Assembly: GCA_018817915.1 (NCBI GenBank)
Contig: JAHISX010000062.1
Coordinates: 1-33,826 of the forward strand
Source: Bacillota bacterium
GTDB taxonomy: Bacteria; Bacillota_I; Bacilli_A; Acholeplasmatales; Acholeplasmataceae
DNA: 33,826 bases
Direction of reading: 5' to 3'
A model generated the notes under the pieces. The model was not told the origin of the DNA and made no database searches. It was given only the letters and a program-made list of their open reading frames with translations. Position 1 is the stretch's first letter. Every line of letters starts with the position of its first letter. Positions 25,039 through 33,690 of this stretch are shown one piece after another. Made by a program: the position numbers and the translations under genes.

Positions 25039-25848
25039 ATGCCTGAACTTCCAGAAGTAGAAACCGTCAGAGTAACACTAGAAAACGAAATCAGAAATGA
25101 AATCATTGTTGGTCTTGATTTGTATTATTCAAAAATCATCAAAAATGAGCTTGAATGGTTTATCTATTCAATTACAAATCAAAAAATTCATCGTATTGAT
25201 CGCATGGGAAAATATCTTATTTTCATTCTCGATGCATACGCGATGATCATACATCTTCGAATGGAAGGCAAATTCTATATTAAAACAGATGAGCCTATCG
25301 ACAAACATGAGCATGTCGTATTTCACTTTAAAAGCGGTAGAAATTTAAGATATCATGATGTCCGTAAATTTGGAACGATCACACTTTTAAACATTAATAC
25401 CTATTTAGATGAGTACCCACTCATACAATTAGGCAGAGAACCAAAGAATCTAGATTTTCATCATTTCTTTGAAATGATAAAAAATAAGAAAACAACCATT
25501 AAACAAGTTTTACTTGACCAACACATAGTAGCTGGATTAGGTAATATTTATGTGGATGAAACATTATTTTTGAGTCAAATTCATCCAACAAGAATTGCAT
25601 CATCAATTACAATCAAAGAAGCAGAAATAATCATCGAATCTGCTCGGCAAGTTTTAGAAAAAGCCATTGAACTAGGCGGAACAACCATTCGTTCATATAC
25701 ATCAAGTCTTGGTGTACATGGTAGATTTCAAAATGAACTCAACGTTCATATGAAGAAGGGTGAACCTTGCCCAGTATGTAAAACAGAAATCATTAAAATA
25801 AAAGTCGGAGGACGAGGCACATATGTCTGTCCAAAATGTCAGCACTAG
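25039..25848 (+). CDS. mutM: Formamidopyrimidine-DNA glycosylase
   Basis: 269 residues. Removes oxidised purines (8-oxoG, Fapy) and nicks the site by beta,delta-elimination. The N terminus MPELPEVETV holds the catalytic Pro2 and Glu3. Lys58 lies in RMGKYLIF. The helix-two-turn-helix region has VAGLGNIYVDETLF (about 164), and the C-terminal zinc finger reads CPVC...CPKC with the conserved Arg in GGRGTYVC. It is 10 bases after polA and its end overlaps coaE by 26 bases. Confidence 0.96.
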   Translation: MPELPEVETVRVTLENEIRNEIIVGLDLYYSKIIKNELEWFIYSITNQKIHRIDRMGKYLIFILDAYAMIIHLRMEGKFYIKTDEPIDKHEHVVFHFKSGRNLRYHDVRKFGTITLLNINTYLDEYPLIQLGREPKNLDFHHFFEMIKNKKTTIKQVLLDQHIVAGLGNIYVDETLFLSQIHPTRIASSITIKEAEIIIESARQVLEKAIELGGTTIRSYTSSLGVHGRFQNELNVHMKKGEPCPVCKTEIIKIKVGGRGTYVCPKCQH

Positions 25849-26437
25849 TCCAATCATCATTGGACTAACTGGAGGTATAGCTAGCGGTAAAACAACAGCT
25901 GCAAAATATTTCCAACAACTGAATATTCCCGTCATTGATAGCGATTTAATTGTTAGTGATTTATGGGACAACAATCAAGAGATGATCAAAAAGGTCGAAG
26001 CTTTTTTCCATCTCTCAGTTAAAACACATGAAGATAGAAAAAAACTAGGTCATTTAATCTTCCATAATCAAGAAAAACGTGAAGCTTTAAATCAAATAGT
26101 TCATCCATATGTTTTTGAGCGCATAGAGCAATTAAAGAAAACATATGCTAAACACCAATTCATCGTGATTGACATGCCATTATTGATTGAAGTAGGATAT
26201 CAAGAGTTATGTGACTATATCTTGGTTGTCTATGTGAGTTTGGAAACTCAAATTAAACGATTGGTCACTAGAGATGAATTTTCAAGGGAAGAAGCAATCA
26301 CGCGCATTCACTCACAACTCCTCTTAGAAGAGAAAATTAAGCGTGCTGATGTAGTTTTAGATAACAATCTATCGCAACAAGAACTTTATACACAAATAGA
26401 TGATTTTTTAAGGAGTATACAAAATGAAAAACAGTAG
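25823..26437 (+). CDS. coaE: Dephospho-CoA kinase
   Basis: 204 residues. Last step of coenzyme A synthesis: phosphorylates the ribose 3' hydroxyl of dephospho-CoA. The P-loop is GLTGGIASGKTT (14-25), followed by VIDSDLIVSDL and the lid/late motif ADVVLDNN near 180. ATG 25823 is the only reasonable start, with GGAGGA and GAGG inside the mutM coding region. It overlaps dnaB downstream by 14 bases. The order polA-mutM-coaE-dnaB-dnaI is typical of Bacillota and related Mollicutes. Confidence 0.95.
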   Translation: MSVQNVSTSPIIIGLTGGIASGKTTAAKYFQQLNIPVIDSDLIVSDLWDNNQEMIKKVEAFFHLSVKTHEDRKKLGHLIFHNQEKREALNQIVHPYVFERIEQLKKTYAKHQFIVIDMPLLIEVGYQELCDYILVVYVSLETQIKRLVTRDEFSREEAITRIHSQLLLEEKIKRADVVLDNNLSQQELYTQIDDFLRSIQNEKQ

Positions 26438-27584
26438 TACTTTCACAATACAAAGTCAATCTGATTTATGTGCTGCTGATTTTAAAGTTTTAGCACTCTT
26501 ATATCAACCATTGATGGGACTAGAGGGTCAAGCGTTATTTACAACATTTTACCAACTTGTCAATAAAACCAACCGCAATACATATACACATCAAGAATTA
26601 TTTGATTTGCTTAATATGAAACAATTTGATTTTCTTAAGATAAGAAATAAACTTGAGGCTTTAAATCTTTTAGTAATCTACCAAAAAGAAGATCAATTCC
26701 TTTATTTCATGAAAGCACCACTCACCGCAAAACAATTTTTAGTGGATACCGTCTTTGGAAGCTATCTTCAAAGTGAGATTGGTGAAAAGAACATGAATCT
26801 TCTCACTTCACTATTTAAAACGGATGTGCCTAACAACGAAGGTTTTGAAAATGTGACAAAATCATTTGATGCGCTTTATGAATTCAAGAGTTTAAATCTA
26901 CTCAATGTCGATTATGCACTTCAAGGTAGACAGCAAAATGGTGGTAGTCATATCAATTATAAGTTTAATTATGAAGCATTTGTTGATCATTTACCTGATC
27001 GTCTAAAGACATCACAGCTACTCAACGAAAAACTTAAAGAACAAATCAATAAGATTGCATTCGTCTATCAATATGATGTTGCAGATATGGTTGAAGTCTA
27101 TGAGGAAGCATCTAAATCTAGACAAAATGTTAATTTTGCTCAACTCAACATGAGAGCAAAACAACATTATGACCAAAAACATCAATTACTGACAATTAAG
27201 CAAAAAGATGTACCAGTGACCAACCTGATAGATCAAGTTGCACCACAAGTCATTATTCAAAAATATGCTAAAACAGATCAACAGGGTATCGCTTTATCAA
27301 CTGCAACACAGTTATTAGAAAGAAATGCTGTTGAACCAGGTATTATCAATGTCATTTTAATGCTTGTATTAAAGCATAAAGATGGTGTATTACCAAATAT
27401 CAATTATATGGAAAAAGTATTACATGATTGGTTGAATAAAGGTGTTCAAACAACTGAAGATGCAATCAATCATTCAACAAACCTAGAAACACAATATGAA
27501 CAAAAGAAGAGCAAGGTAGCAAAAGTCGCCGAACCTGACTGGATGGATGACTATATTAAAGATCTTGCGAAAATGGAGGGATAA
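26424..27584 (+). CDS. dnaB: Replication initiation protein DnaB (Bacillus type, DnaB/DnaD family)
   Basis: 386 residues. Not the replicative helicase: this is the DnaD-like protein that helps load it together with DnaI. The N-terminal winged-helix type domain includes FKVLALLYQPLMGLEGQALF (about 21-40), and a C-terminal DnaD-like region lies around 285-345 (ATQLLERNAVEPGIINVILM, LHDWLNKGVQT) with the conserved late YxxxINYMEKVLHDW-type pattern. AAGGAG lies in the end of coaE, with which it overlaps by 14 bases. It is shorter than the Bacillus protein (about 470). Confidence 0.9.
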   Translation: MKNSSTFTIQSQSDLCAADFKVLALLYQPLMGLEGQALFTTFYQLVNKTNRNTYTHQELFDLLNMKQFDFLKIRNKLEALNLLVIYQKEDQFLYFMKAPLTAKQFLVDTVFGSYLQSEIGEKNMNLLTSLFKTDVPNNEGFENVTKSFDALYEFKSLNLLNVDYALQGRQQNGGSHINYKFNYEAFVDHLPDRLKTSQLLNEKLKEQINKIAFVYQYDVADMVEVYEEASKSRQNVNFAQLNMRAKQHYDQKHQLLTIKQKDVPVTNLIDQVAPQVIIQKYAKTDQQGIALSTATQLLERNAVEPGIINVILMLVLKHKDGVLPNINYMEKVLHDWLNKGVQTTEDAINHSTNLETQYEQKKSKVAKVAEPDWMDDYIKDLAKMEG

Positions 27585-27586
27585 AC

Positions 27587-28399
27587 ATGACATTAGACGA
27601 AATGAGAAAAGTTGTTTCTAAAGATCCAGAAACAAAAAATCTGAGCTTGCTAGATATTGATATTTACAAAGTATTTCAATATCTTCAAGATCGTGATCAA
27701 CACATGGTTAAGGATGGTTATCAACCAGTTCTTAGAACAGATCCTTATATTGAAATTGTTTACCGACCAACCAAGGAAAAAGCTGAAGAACTCAGAAGAC
27801 AAAAGATTAGAGAACACTTAAAGTTCTATGATAGCGAAGTCTATATTCAAGATGCGAGCTTATCACGCTTTGAAGTGACAAATGACGAAAGAGAAAAAGC
27901 TTACAAACTTTCTTTAGAGTTTGTTGAAAACTATCGTAAGGATAAGTACATTAAAGGTTTATATATCTTTGGTAAATATGCAACAGGTAAAAGTTATTTG
28001 CTGTCAGCTATTGCTCAAGAGTTAGCAGAAAAGAATATCTCAGTCTTATTTGTTTATATGCCTGATTTAGTCAGAAGCATTAGACAAGGCATGAATGAAG
28101 GCAACTTGGAACAAAGAATCAATCAGCTTAAACAAGCCGATGTTTTAATGATGGATGATATCGGAGGAGAAAATATGTCTCCTTGGTTTAGAGATGAAAT
28201 CTTAGTTCCTGTCATGCAATACCGACTATCAGCCCAACTCCCTGTCTTCATGACTTCTAATTTTGAGTACGTTCAACTTGTTGAAGCACTTACGGTCAAT
28301 AAAGATGAAATGAATAGAGTGAAGGCTGCAAGACTGATTCAAAGACTTAAAGATCTCATGACTTATGTAAAATTAACGCAAGATCAATACAAAGGCTAA
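27587..28399 (+). CDS. dnaI: Primosomal helicase loader DnaI
   Basis: 270 residues. AAA+ ATPase loading the replicative helicase. Walker A lies in FGKYATGKSYLL (129-137), Walker B is ADVLMMDDIGGE (about 180), sensor region VFMTSNFEYVQL (about 220), followed by a C-terminal RLIQRLKDL helix. The N-terminal domain is short and the whole protein has no Cys, so the zinc-binding fold described for Bacillus DnaI cannot be present. SD GGAGGG; 2 bases after dnaB. Last gene before the thrS leader. Confidence 0.93.
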   Translation: MTLDEMRKVVSKDPETKNLSLLDIDIYKVFQYLQDRDQHMVKDGYQPVLRTDPYIEIVYRPTKEKAEELRRQKIREHLKFYDSEVYIQDASLSRFEVTNDEREKAYKLSLEFVENYRKDKYIKGLYIFGKYATGKSYLLSAIAQELAEKNISVLFVYMPDLVRSIRQGMNEGNLEQRINQLKQADVLMMDDIGGENMSPWFRDEILVPVMQYRLSAQLPVFMTSNFEYVQLVEALTVNKDEMNRVKAARLIQRLKDLMTYVKLTQDQYKG

Positions 28400-28405
28400 A
28401 AACAC

Positions 28406-28433
28406 TTGAAATTTTAGCAAGTAGTGCTATAAT
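28406..28433 (+). promoter_or_regulatory. thrS promoter
   Basis: TTGAAA (28406-28411), 16-base spacer, TATAAT (28428-28433), placed just ahead of the T-box stem I. Confidence 0.8.
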
Positions 28434-28437
28434 GAAA

Positions 28438-28646
28438 GTAATTACGAAGAAGAGGATAACGTTTGAATCAAACCTAGCGACGCGGAAATGGTGAAAGCCG
28501 CGAACGATTCGAATTACTCCCTTGGAGTTGACTTAATAAAATTGAGTCCGGGTCATGCCGTTATCCATATGATAAGTGCTAGCATTGCTAGAACTAAGGT
28601 GGTACCACGAACTTTTCGTCCTTAGAATTTTCTAAGGACTTTTTTA
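28438..28646 (+). promoter_or_regulatory. T-box leader (tRNA-Thr sensing) of thrS
   Basis: The T-box consensus AAGGTGGTACCACG is at 28596-28609. Stem I is visible as GTAATT/AATTAC (28438-28443 with 28512-28517), TGAATC/GATTC and an apical GCGG...CCGC stem with the conserved ATGGTGAAAG loop. By comparison with other T-boxes the specifier is probably ACT (Thr) at 28516-28518, competing with the outermost pairs. The antiterminator CTAAGG/CCTTAG (28594-28599 with 28620-28625) overlaps the terminator. Uncharged tRNA-Thr would favour read-through into thrS. Confidence 0.92.
28618..28646 (+). terminator. Conditional terminator of the thrS T-box
   Basis: A 10-bp stem GTCCTTAGAA/TTCTAAGGAC with a 2-base loop, then TTTTTTATTT. 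Its 5' arm is shared with the antiterminator. Confidence 0.92.
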
Positions 28647-28666
28647 TTTATAAAGGAGAGATAAAA

Positions 28667-30601
28667 ATGATCAATATTACATTTCCAGATGGAAGCATTA
28701 AAGCATTTAAAAAAGGAATTTCCGCATTAGAGATTGCTGAAAGTATTTCAATGAGTCTTGCTAAAAAAGCGATTGCTGCTGTTTTTAACAAAAACTATAT
28801 TGAATTATCAAGAACACTTGAAGAAGATGGTGTTCTAGAATTACTTACAGATAAGGATCCAAGAATTTTAGATGTCATCAATCATAGTACAGCGCACTTA
28901 ATGGCACAGGCAATTACACATCTTTATCCAGATGTTGCTTTTGGTGTTGGACCGGCAATCGAAGAAGGGTTCTATTATGATGTTGACTTCGGTGAAACTA
29001 AAGTTAATGATGAAGACTTAGAGGCTATCGAAAAAGAAATGATGAAGATTTCAGAACAAGATCTAGCAATCGTAAGAAGAGAAGTGACTTACGAAGAAGC
29101 TCAAAAAATCTTTGCTAAAGATCCATACAAACAAGAGTTAATCGAACAATTTAAGAATGATGGACTAACCGTTTACACACAAGGTGATTTTACTGATCTG
29201 TGCCGTGGTGGTCATGTCCCAAGCACTAAATCACTTAAAAACTTTAAGTTGTTAAACCTTGCTGGTGCATATTGGCGTGGAGATTCTCATAATAAAATGC
29301 TTAATCGTATTTACGGAACAAGTTTCTTAAACAAAAAAGATTTAGATGCTCATCTTGTTTTATTAGAAGAAAGAAAACAAAGAGATCATCGTAAAATAGG
29401 TAAAGAATTAGGATTATTTATGCTCAGTAAAGAAGTTGGAGCTGGCCTACCTTTCTGGTTACCTAAAGGAGCAACTATTAGACGTGTGATTGAAAGATAC
29501 ATCACTGATGTTGAAATCAGTTTAGGTTATCTTCATGTTTATACACCAATCTTAGCTGATGTCAATCTTTATAAAACATCAGGACATTGGGATCATTATC
29601 AAGACAGTATGTTTCCTCCAATGGACATGGGTGATGGAGAATTACTAGTTGTGAGACCAATGAACTGCCCTCATCATATGATTTTATACAAGAATGATGT
29701 ACATAGTTACAGAGAATTACCTCTAAGAATTGCTGAATTAGGGATGATGCACCGTTACGAAAAGAGTGGTGCTTTATCGGGCCTTCAACGCGTGAGAGAA
29801 ATGACATTAAATGATGCTCATATTTTCGTACGTCCTGATCAAATTAAAGATGAATTCAAGAGAACAGTTGCATTAATGCTTGCTGTTTATGAAGATTTCA
29901 ATATTACTGATTATGTATTTAGAGTGAGTTATCGTGATCCTAAAGATACTGAAAAGTATTTTCCAGATGATGATATGTGGAATAAAGCAGAAAAAATGCT
30001 TAAGGAAGCAATGGATGAATTAGGATTAGATTATTTTGAAGCAATCGGTGAAGCTGCTTTTTATGGTCCAAAACTTGACGTTCAAGTAAAAACTGCTTTA
30101 GGTAATTCTGAAACATTATCAACAATTCAATTGGATTTCTTATTACCTGAACGATTCGAATTAACCTATGTTGGTGAAGATGGAAAGAATATCTATCGTC
30201 CAGTTGTTATCCATAGAGGCATCGTTTCAACAATGGAACGATTTGTAGCTTATTTAATTGAAGAATATAAAGGGGCTTTTCCTTTCTGGCTCGCTCCAGT
30301 TCAAGTTAAAATATTACCTGTTAATGTTGAACTTCATCATCAATATGTCATGGACGTTCATGAAGCACTACAAATCATGGGATTTAGAGTTGAAAGTGAT
30401 CTAAGAGAAGAAAAATTAGGATATAAGATTAGAGAAGTTCAAACAATGAAAATTCCTTACTCACTTGTTTTAGGAGATAATGAAAAAGATGGAGGGCTTG
30501 TTACCTATAGAGCATATGGCTCACAAAAACAAGTTACAGTTTCACTCGAACAGTTCATAGAAATGATTTCTAAAGAAAAAAAGAATAGAAATAAAAAATA
30601 G
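28667..30601 (+). CDS. thrS: Threonyl-tRNA synthetase
   Basis: 644 residues, full length. Charges tRNA-Thr. The N-terminal TGS domain ([16 protein letters not shown]) is followed by the editing domain with [11 protein letters not shown] (about 75) and the CRGGHVPST motif. The class II catalytic core has RPMNCPHHM (zinc ligand Cys), [11 protein letters not shown] and the motif 3 region [14 protein letters not shown]. The C-terminal anticodon-binding domain begins near [23 protein letters not shown] precedes ATG. It is alone in its transcription unit under T-box control. Confidence 0.97.
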   Translation: MINITFPDGSIKAFKKGISALEIAESISMSLAKKAIAAVFNKNYIELSRTLEEDGVLELLTDKDPRILDVINHSTAHLMAQAITHLYPDVAFGVGPAIEEGFYYDVDFGETKVNDEDLEAIEKEMMKISEQDLAIVRREVTYEEAQKIFAKDPYKQELIEQFKNDGLTVYTQGDFTDLCRGGHVPSTKSLKNFKLLNLAGAYWRGDSHNKMLNRIYGTSFLNKKDLDAHLVLLEERKQRDHRKIGKELGLFMLSKEVGAGLPFWLPKGATIRRVIERYITDVEISLGYLHVYTPILADVNLYKTSGHWDHYQDSMFPPMDMGDGELLVVRPMNCPHHMILYKNDVHSYRELPLRIAELGMMHRYEKSGALSGLQRVREMTLNDAHIFVRPDQIKDEFKRTVALMLAVYEDFNITDYVFRVSYRDPKDTEKYFPDDDMWNKAEKMLKEAMDELGLDYFEAIGEAAFYGPKLDVQVKTALGNSETLSTIQLDFLLPERFELTYVGEDGKNIYRPVVIHRGIVSTMERFVAYLIEEYKGAFPFWLAPVQVKILPVNVELHHQYVMDVHEALQIMGFRVESDLREEKLGYKIREVQTMKIPYSLVLGDNEKDGGLVTYRAYGSQKQVTVSLEQFIEMISKEKKNRNKK

Positions 30602-30608
30602 CAGAGTC

Positions 30609-30640
30609 ATGATGCAGCATTAGGTTGCATCATGTTTTTT
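30609..30640 (+). terminator. Terminator after thrS
   Basis: A 9-bp stem CATGATGCA/TGCATCATG with an 8-base loop, followed by six T. Confidence 0.92.
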
Positions 30641-30689
30641 GTGCACGAAAAAAATTAATAATCAGAAATAATAATCGATAATAATACTA

Positions 30690-30718
30690 TTGCAAAAATA
30701 ATAATTTTATGGTATTAT
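30690..30718 (+). promoter_or_regulatory. Promoter of the ABC transporter operon
   Basis: TTGCAA (30690-30695), 17-base spacer, TATTAT (30713-30718) with an upstream TGG. It shows that the longer in-frame ATG at 30709 lies inside the promoter, so translation starts at 30775. Confidence 0.75.
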
Positions 30719-30774
30719 ATATATGTAAACAAGACTTGTTGACAAAAAAGAAGTATTTCGAAAGAAGGTTTATT

Positions 30775-31677
30775 ATGCTAGAAGTAAAAAATGCGCGCAT
30801 GCTCTACGGGGATTTAGTCGCTGTTGATCACTTAAGTTTTAAGATTGATTCAGGTGAGATCTTTGGATTACTTGGAACCAATGGTGCGGGGAAAACGACG
30901 ACATTTAGAATGATTATGGGTTTACTTGAACCAACTGAAGGAGAAGTCCTTTATAACGGAAAAAAAGTAGGATACCATAATGTAAATGAAATTGGATATA
31001 TGATTGAAGAACGTTCATTACTTACTAAGATAACAGTTAAGGAATTGATGCTATATTTTGGACAACTCAAAGATATGGAACCTAAGATAATCTTAGAACG
31101 ATTAGATTATTGGTTAGAACGATTTAGTATCACTGATTATAAGAATAAGAAGATTAAAGAATTATCCAAAGGTAATCAGCAAAAGATACAATTTATTTCT
31201 GCAATCATTAATAATCCTAAATTATTAGTGTTAGATGAACCCTTTAGTGGACTCGATCCAATCAATATGGAATTATTTGTTGAAGTCATTCGTGATTTTC
31301 AGAAAAAAGGGTCAATGGTTGTATTTTCTTCACATCAGCTTGATCATGTCGAATCTTTTTGTGAACAATTGATTGTTCTAGAAAAAGGTAAAGCAATTAT
31401 CGAAGGTAAAATTGAGCAAGTTAAAAAAGATTTTAAAAAACAAAACATCAGAATCATTGGTGATGTTGATGTCGAAGTACTTAATAAAATACCAGGTGTA
31501 TTTAAAGTTATTGTGAATTCAAATGAAATCATAGCTAAGATTGAAAATGAAGATGTTGCTAGTGCAGTTTTTGATTATATTCGCACGTGCCATCACATCA
31601 CTAAGTATGATGTCGAACAGGCAACACTCTCTGAAATATTCATCGCAAAGGTAGGTCAAAGCCATGAAGAAGTTTAA
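30775..31677 (+). CDS. ABC transporter ATP-binding protein (NatA/YhaQ-like)
   Basis: 300 residues. Nucleotide-binding subunit: Walker A LLGTNGAGKTTT (about 36-47), signature LSKGNQQK (about 136), Walker B LLVLDEPFSGLDP, switch His in VVFSSHQLDH. After the ATPase core, an extra C-terminal domain of about 85 residues (DUF4162 type) follows, as in NatA-like exporters. SD AGAAGG before ATG 30775. Overlaps the permease gene by 14 bases. Related systems export sodium ions, antibiotics or are of unknown cargo, so no substrate is assigned. Confidence 0.92.
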   Translation: MLEVKNARMLYGDLVAVDHLSFKIDSGEIFGLLGTNGAGKTTTFRMIMGLLEPTEGEVLYNGKKVGYHNVNEIGYMIEERSLLTKITVKELMLYFGQLKDMEPKIILERLDYWLERFSITDYKNKKIKELSKGNQQKIQFISAIINNPKLLVLDEPFSGLDPINMELFVEVIRDFQKKGSMVVFSSHQLDHVESFCEQLIVLEKGKAIIEGKIEQVKKDFKKQNIRIIGDVDVEVLNKIPGVFKVIVNSNEIIAKIENEDVASAVFDYIRTCHHITKYDVEQATLSEIFIAKVGQSHEEV

Positions 31678-32947
31678 ATTCTTAGTTCGATATGGATTAA
31701 AAAAGAGAATAGGAAGAAAAGCATTTCTTATTTCAAATATTGTTATTGCTTTATTATTGATTGTTATTATCAATATTCCATCCATTGTGAGTTTGTTTGG
31801 CGGGGGAGAAGATCCAAACGCTCAAGTGAATATTGGTGTGATTAACGAAACAGCAGAAGTAGATTTACCTTCCGACTATTCATTGCTCATGAATCAAGGA
31901 AGTACAGGTGTCGATTACTTTGTTATTACGGCAATTTCAGTAAGTGATTTCGATCTTACAGCTTTCTGGGAAGATGCGGAGTCTGACATTGTCATCCAAA
32001 TCACGGGCTCTATTGAAACTCCTACAGTTACTTTTTATAGTAAAATGCCTGAGCTGAACAGCTTCCTTTTATCTCAGCTTGAGCTACAACTCATTAATTA
32101 TCAAATCACAGATTACCAATCACCAATTGTGAATAACGTTTATGCGCCTGATTATGAAGATCCAGAACAAGAAGCATTCGTTAGCTCAATGACAAGTATG
32201 TTGGTATTACCTATGTTTATCTTAATTGTAATGGCGACACAATTTGTTGGTGTTGACATCATTGAAGAAAAATCTACAAAAGCAATTGAAACAATTATTT
32301 CAAGTGTTCCAGCTAAAATGCATTTTATTTCGAAGATTACAGCAAGTATCCTATTCGTTATTGTCCAAGGTGCGCTCACGATCGCCTATGGAGCAATTGC
32401 AGCATTAATTGGCAAATTATTCGCATCTTCTAGTTCAATTACATTACCAGTGGGAACAACTTCATTATTATCTTATTTAAGTGATATTCTTCCTAATTGG
32501 CCAATCGTTTTAATTTTCTCATTACTCTTTATGATTGTTGGAACATTGTTTTATTTGGTTGTTGCTTCACTATTTGCATCCATGGCAGTTACACAAGAAG
32601 ATTATCAACAATTTCAAACACCACTCATGCTTACATTACTCGCAGCATTCTATATTGGTATATTCGCTCCAATAGCTGGAGGATTCGGATTCATGAAAGT
32701 GATGGCATTTATTCCAATATTTACACCAATTCTTGCACCTATAGCTTTTGCAACAGGATTATTAACAGTATGGGAAGCGATTATCGCATTGGTCGCAGTC
32801 ACAATTTTCTTAGTCATTTCACTTTATTTGGTTGCTCCAGTATACAAAATAGCTATTTTGAGCTATGATCAAACGAAGTTTATGACAAGGGTTAAAAACT
32901 ATTTTAATAAGGCTTTTCAAAAAAACGGAAAAGCCGAAGCTAAATAA
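31664..32947 (+). CDS. ABC transporter permease (NatB/YhaP-like, ABC-2 type)
   Basis: 427 residues. One N-terminal transmembrane helix (about 24-43), a large extracellular domain (about 45-175), then five or six helices between about 180 and 405: the typical ABC2_membrane_3/NatB topology. The motif GVDIIEEKSTKAIETIISSV, at the edge of the membrane part, is characteristic of this family. It ends in a basic cytoplasmic tail. Start codon within the ATPase gene with AAAGG nearby. Pairs with the preceding ATPase as a half-transporter set; likely an exporter. Confidence 0.92.
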   Translation: MKKFKFLVRYGLKKRIGRKAFLISNIVIALLLIVIINIPSIVSLFGGGEDPNAQVNIGVINETAEVDLPSDYSLLMNQGSTGVDYFVITAISVSDFDLTAFWEDAESDIVIQITGSIETPTVTFYSKMPELNSFLLSQLELQLINYQITDYQSPIVNNVYAPDYEDPEQEAFVSSMTSMLVLPMFILIVMATQFVGVDIIEEKSTKAIETIISSVPAKMHFISKITASILFVIVQGALTIAYGAIAALIGKLFASSSSITLPVGTTSLLSYLSDILPNWPIVLIFSLLFMIVGTLFYLVVASLFASMAVTQEDYQQFQTPLMLTLLAAFYIGIFAPIAGGFGFMKVMAFIPIFTPILAPIAFATGLLTVWEAIIALVAVTIFLVISLYLVAPVYKIAILSYDQTKFMTRVKNYFNKAFQKNGKAEAK

Positions 32948-32966
32948 AAAAAACGATAATTTAAAG

Positions 32967-32997
32967 ACATATGACTAAAAATCATATGTTTTTTTTA
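32967..32997 (+). terminator. Terminator of the ABC transporter operon
   Basis: An 8-bp stem ACATATGA/TCATATGT with a 7-base loop, then about eight T. Confidence 0.9.
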
Positions 32998-33133
32998 TCA
33001 ATTTCACATTTTTATAACTTTTTACCAATAAAAAAAGCATATCGCCTCGTTAATAAAGCGTATAGAGATAAACTAGTATTATAAAAAACTCTTATCTAGA
33101 AGATATAGAAATCAGTTAAAGGAGCGTGAGTCA

Positions 33134-33670
33134 ATGAAAAACAAAATTTTACTTTTCATATTTGTAAGTTTGTTTGGTGCGAGTGCAGTCATCGAACCCA
33201 TAAGCTCAGCTTCTGATTTCATTACTGGAGCAACTTATATTGCTAGCCATAGTTCAACAGATCAAATTGCAGGAGCATCAACAGATGCAAATGGCAACTA
33301 TATAGAAGTTCCAATAGATCCAAGTATATCCTCAAGTACACAAACTGATATTATATCGGGTTCATCAATACCAGTAGAAACGACAACGCCAGGCACAACA
33401 CCAACGACGACTACTACACCATCAGGAGATTTAACAACAGGATCTTCAATTCCAAATGAAACGACAACCACAGGTACAACTACAAATCCAGGAACAACGC
33501 CACCAAATAGTGATTTAACAACTGGTGCATCAACTTCAACTGGATCTGATGACGACGATCACGATGATGATGATGACGATCACGATGATGACGACGATGA
33601 TGATTACTATTCTAGGGATACTTATTATAATCACGACGAACACGATGATGACGATGAACATGATGACTAA
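33134..33670 (+). CDS. Secreted Thr-rich protein with Asp/His-rich C-terminal tail
   Basis: 178 residues; no family recognised. An N-terminal signal peptide (KNKILLFIFVSLFGASA, then likely cleavage before or near SASD) indicates export, with no lipobox Cys and no sorting motif. The middle has imperfect repeats beginning DFITGA, DQIAGA, DIISGS, DLTTGS and DLTTGA, two followed by SIPxETTT and Thr/Pro-rich linkers. The last 42 residues are mostly Asp with regularly placed His (DDDDHDDDD pattern), a strongly acidic segment that could bind divalent metal ions. SD AAAGGAG at good spacing. Probable surface or extracellular protein; metal binding is inferred from composition only. Confidence 0.8.
   Translation: MKNKILLFIFVSLFGASAVIEPISSASDFITGATYIASHSSTDQIAGASTDANGNYIEVPIDPSISSSTQTDIISGSSIPVETTTPGTTPTTTTTPSGDLTTGSSIPNETTTTGTTTNPGTTPPNSDLTTGASTSTGSDDDDHDDDDDDHDDDDDDDYYSRDTYYNHDEHDDDDEHDD
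33538..33667 (+). repeat. Low-complexity GAY codon repeat
   Basis: Tandem GAT/GAC codons interrupted by CAC, CAT or GAA, encoding the Asp/His tail. Such tracts are prone to slippage, so tail length may vary between strains. Confidence 0.8.
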
Positions 33671-33690
33671 ATAAATAAAACAAATAAAAA

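Noticed and set aside
32497-32868. 123-codon plus-strand frame inside the ABC permease
   Set aside because: Frame shadow of the membrane segments; no SD and no independent promoter.
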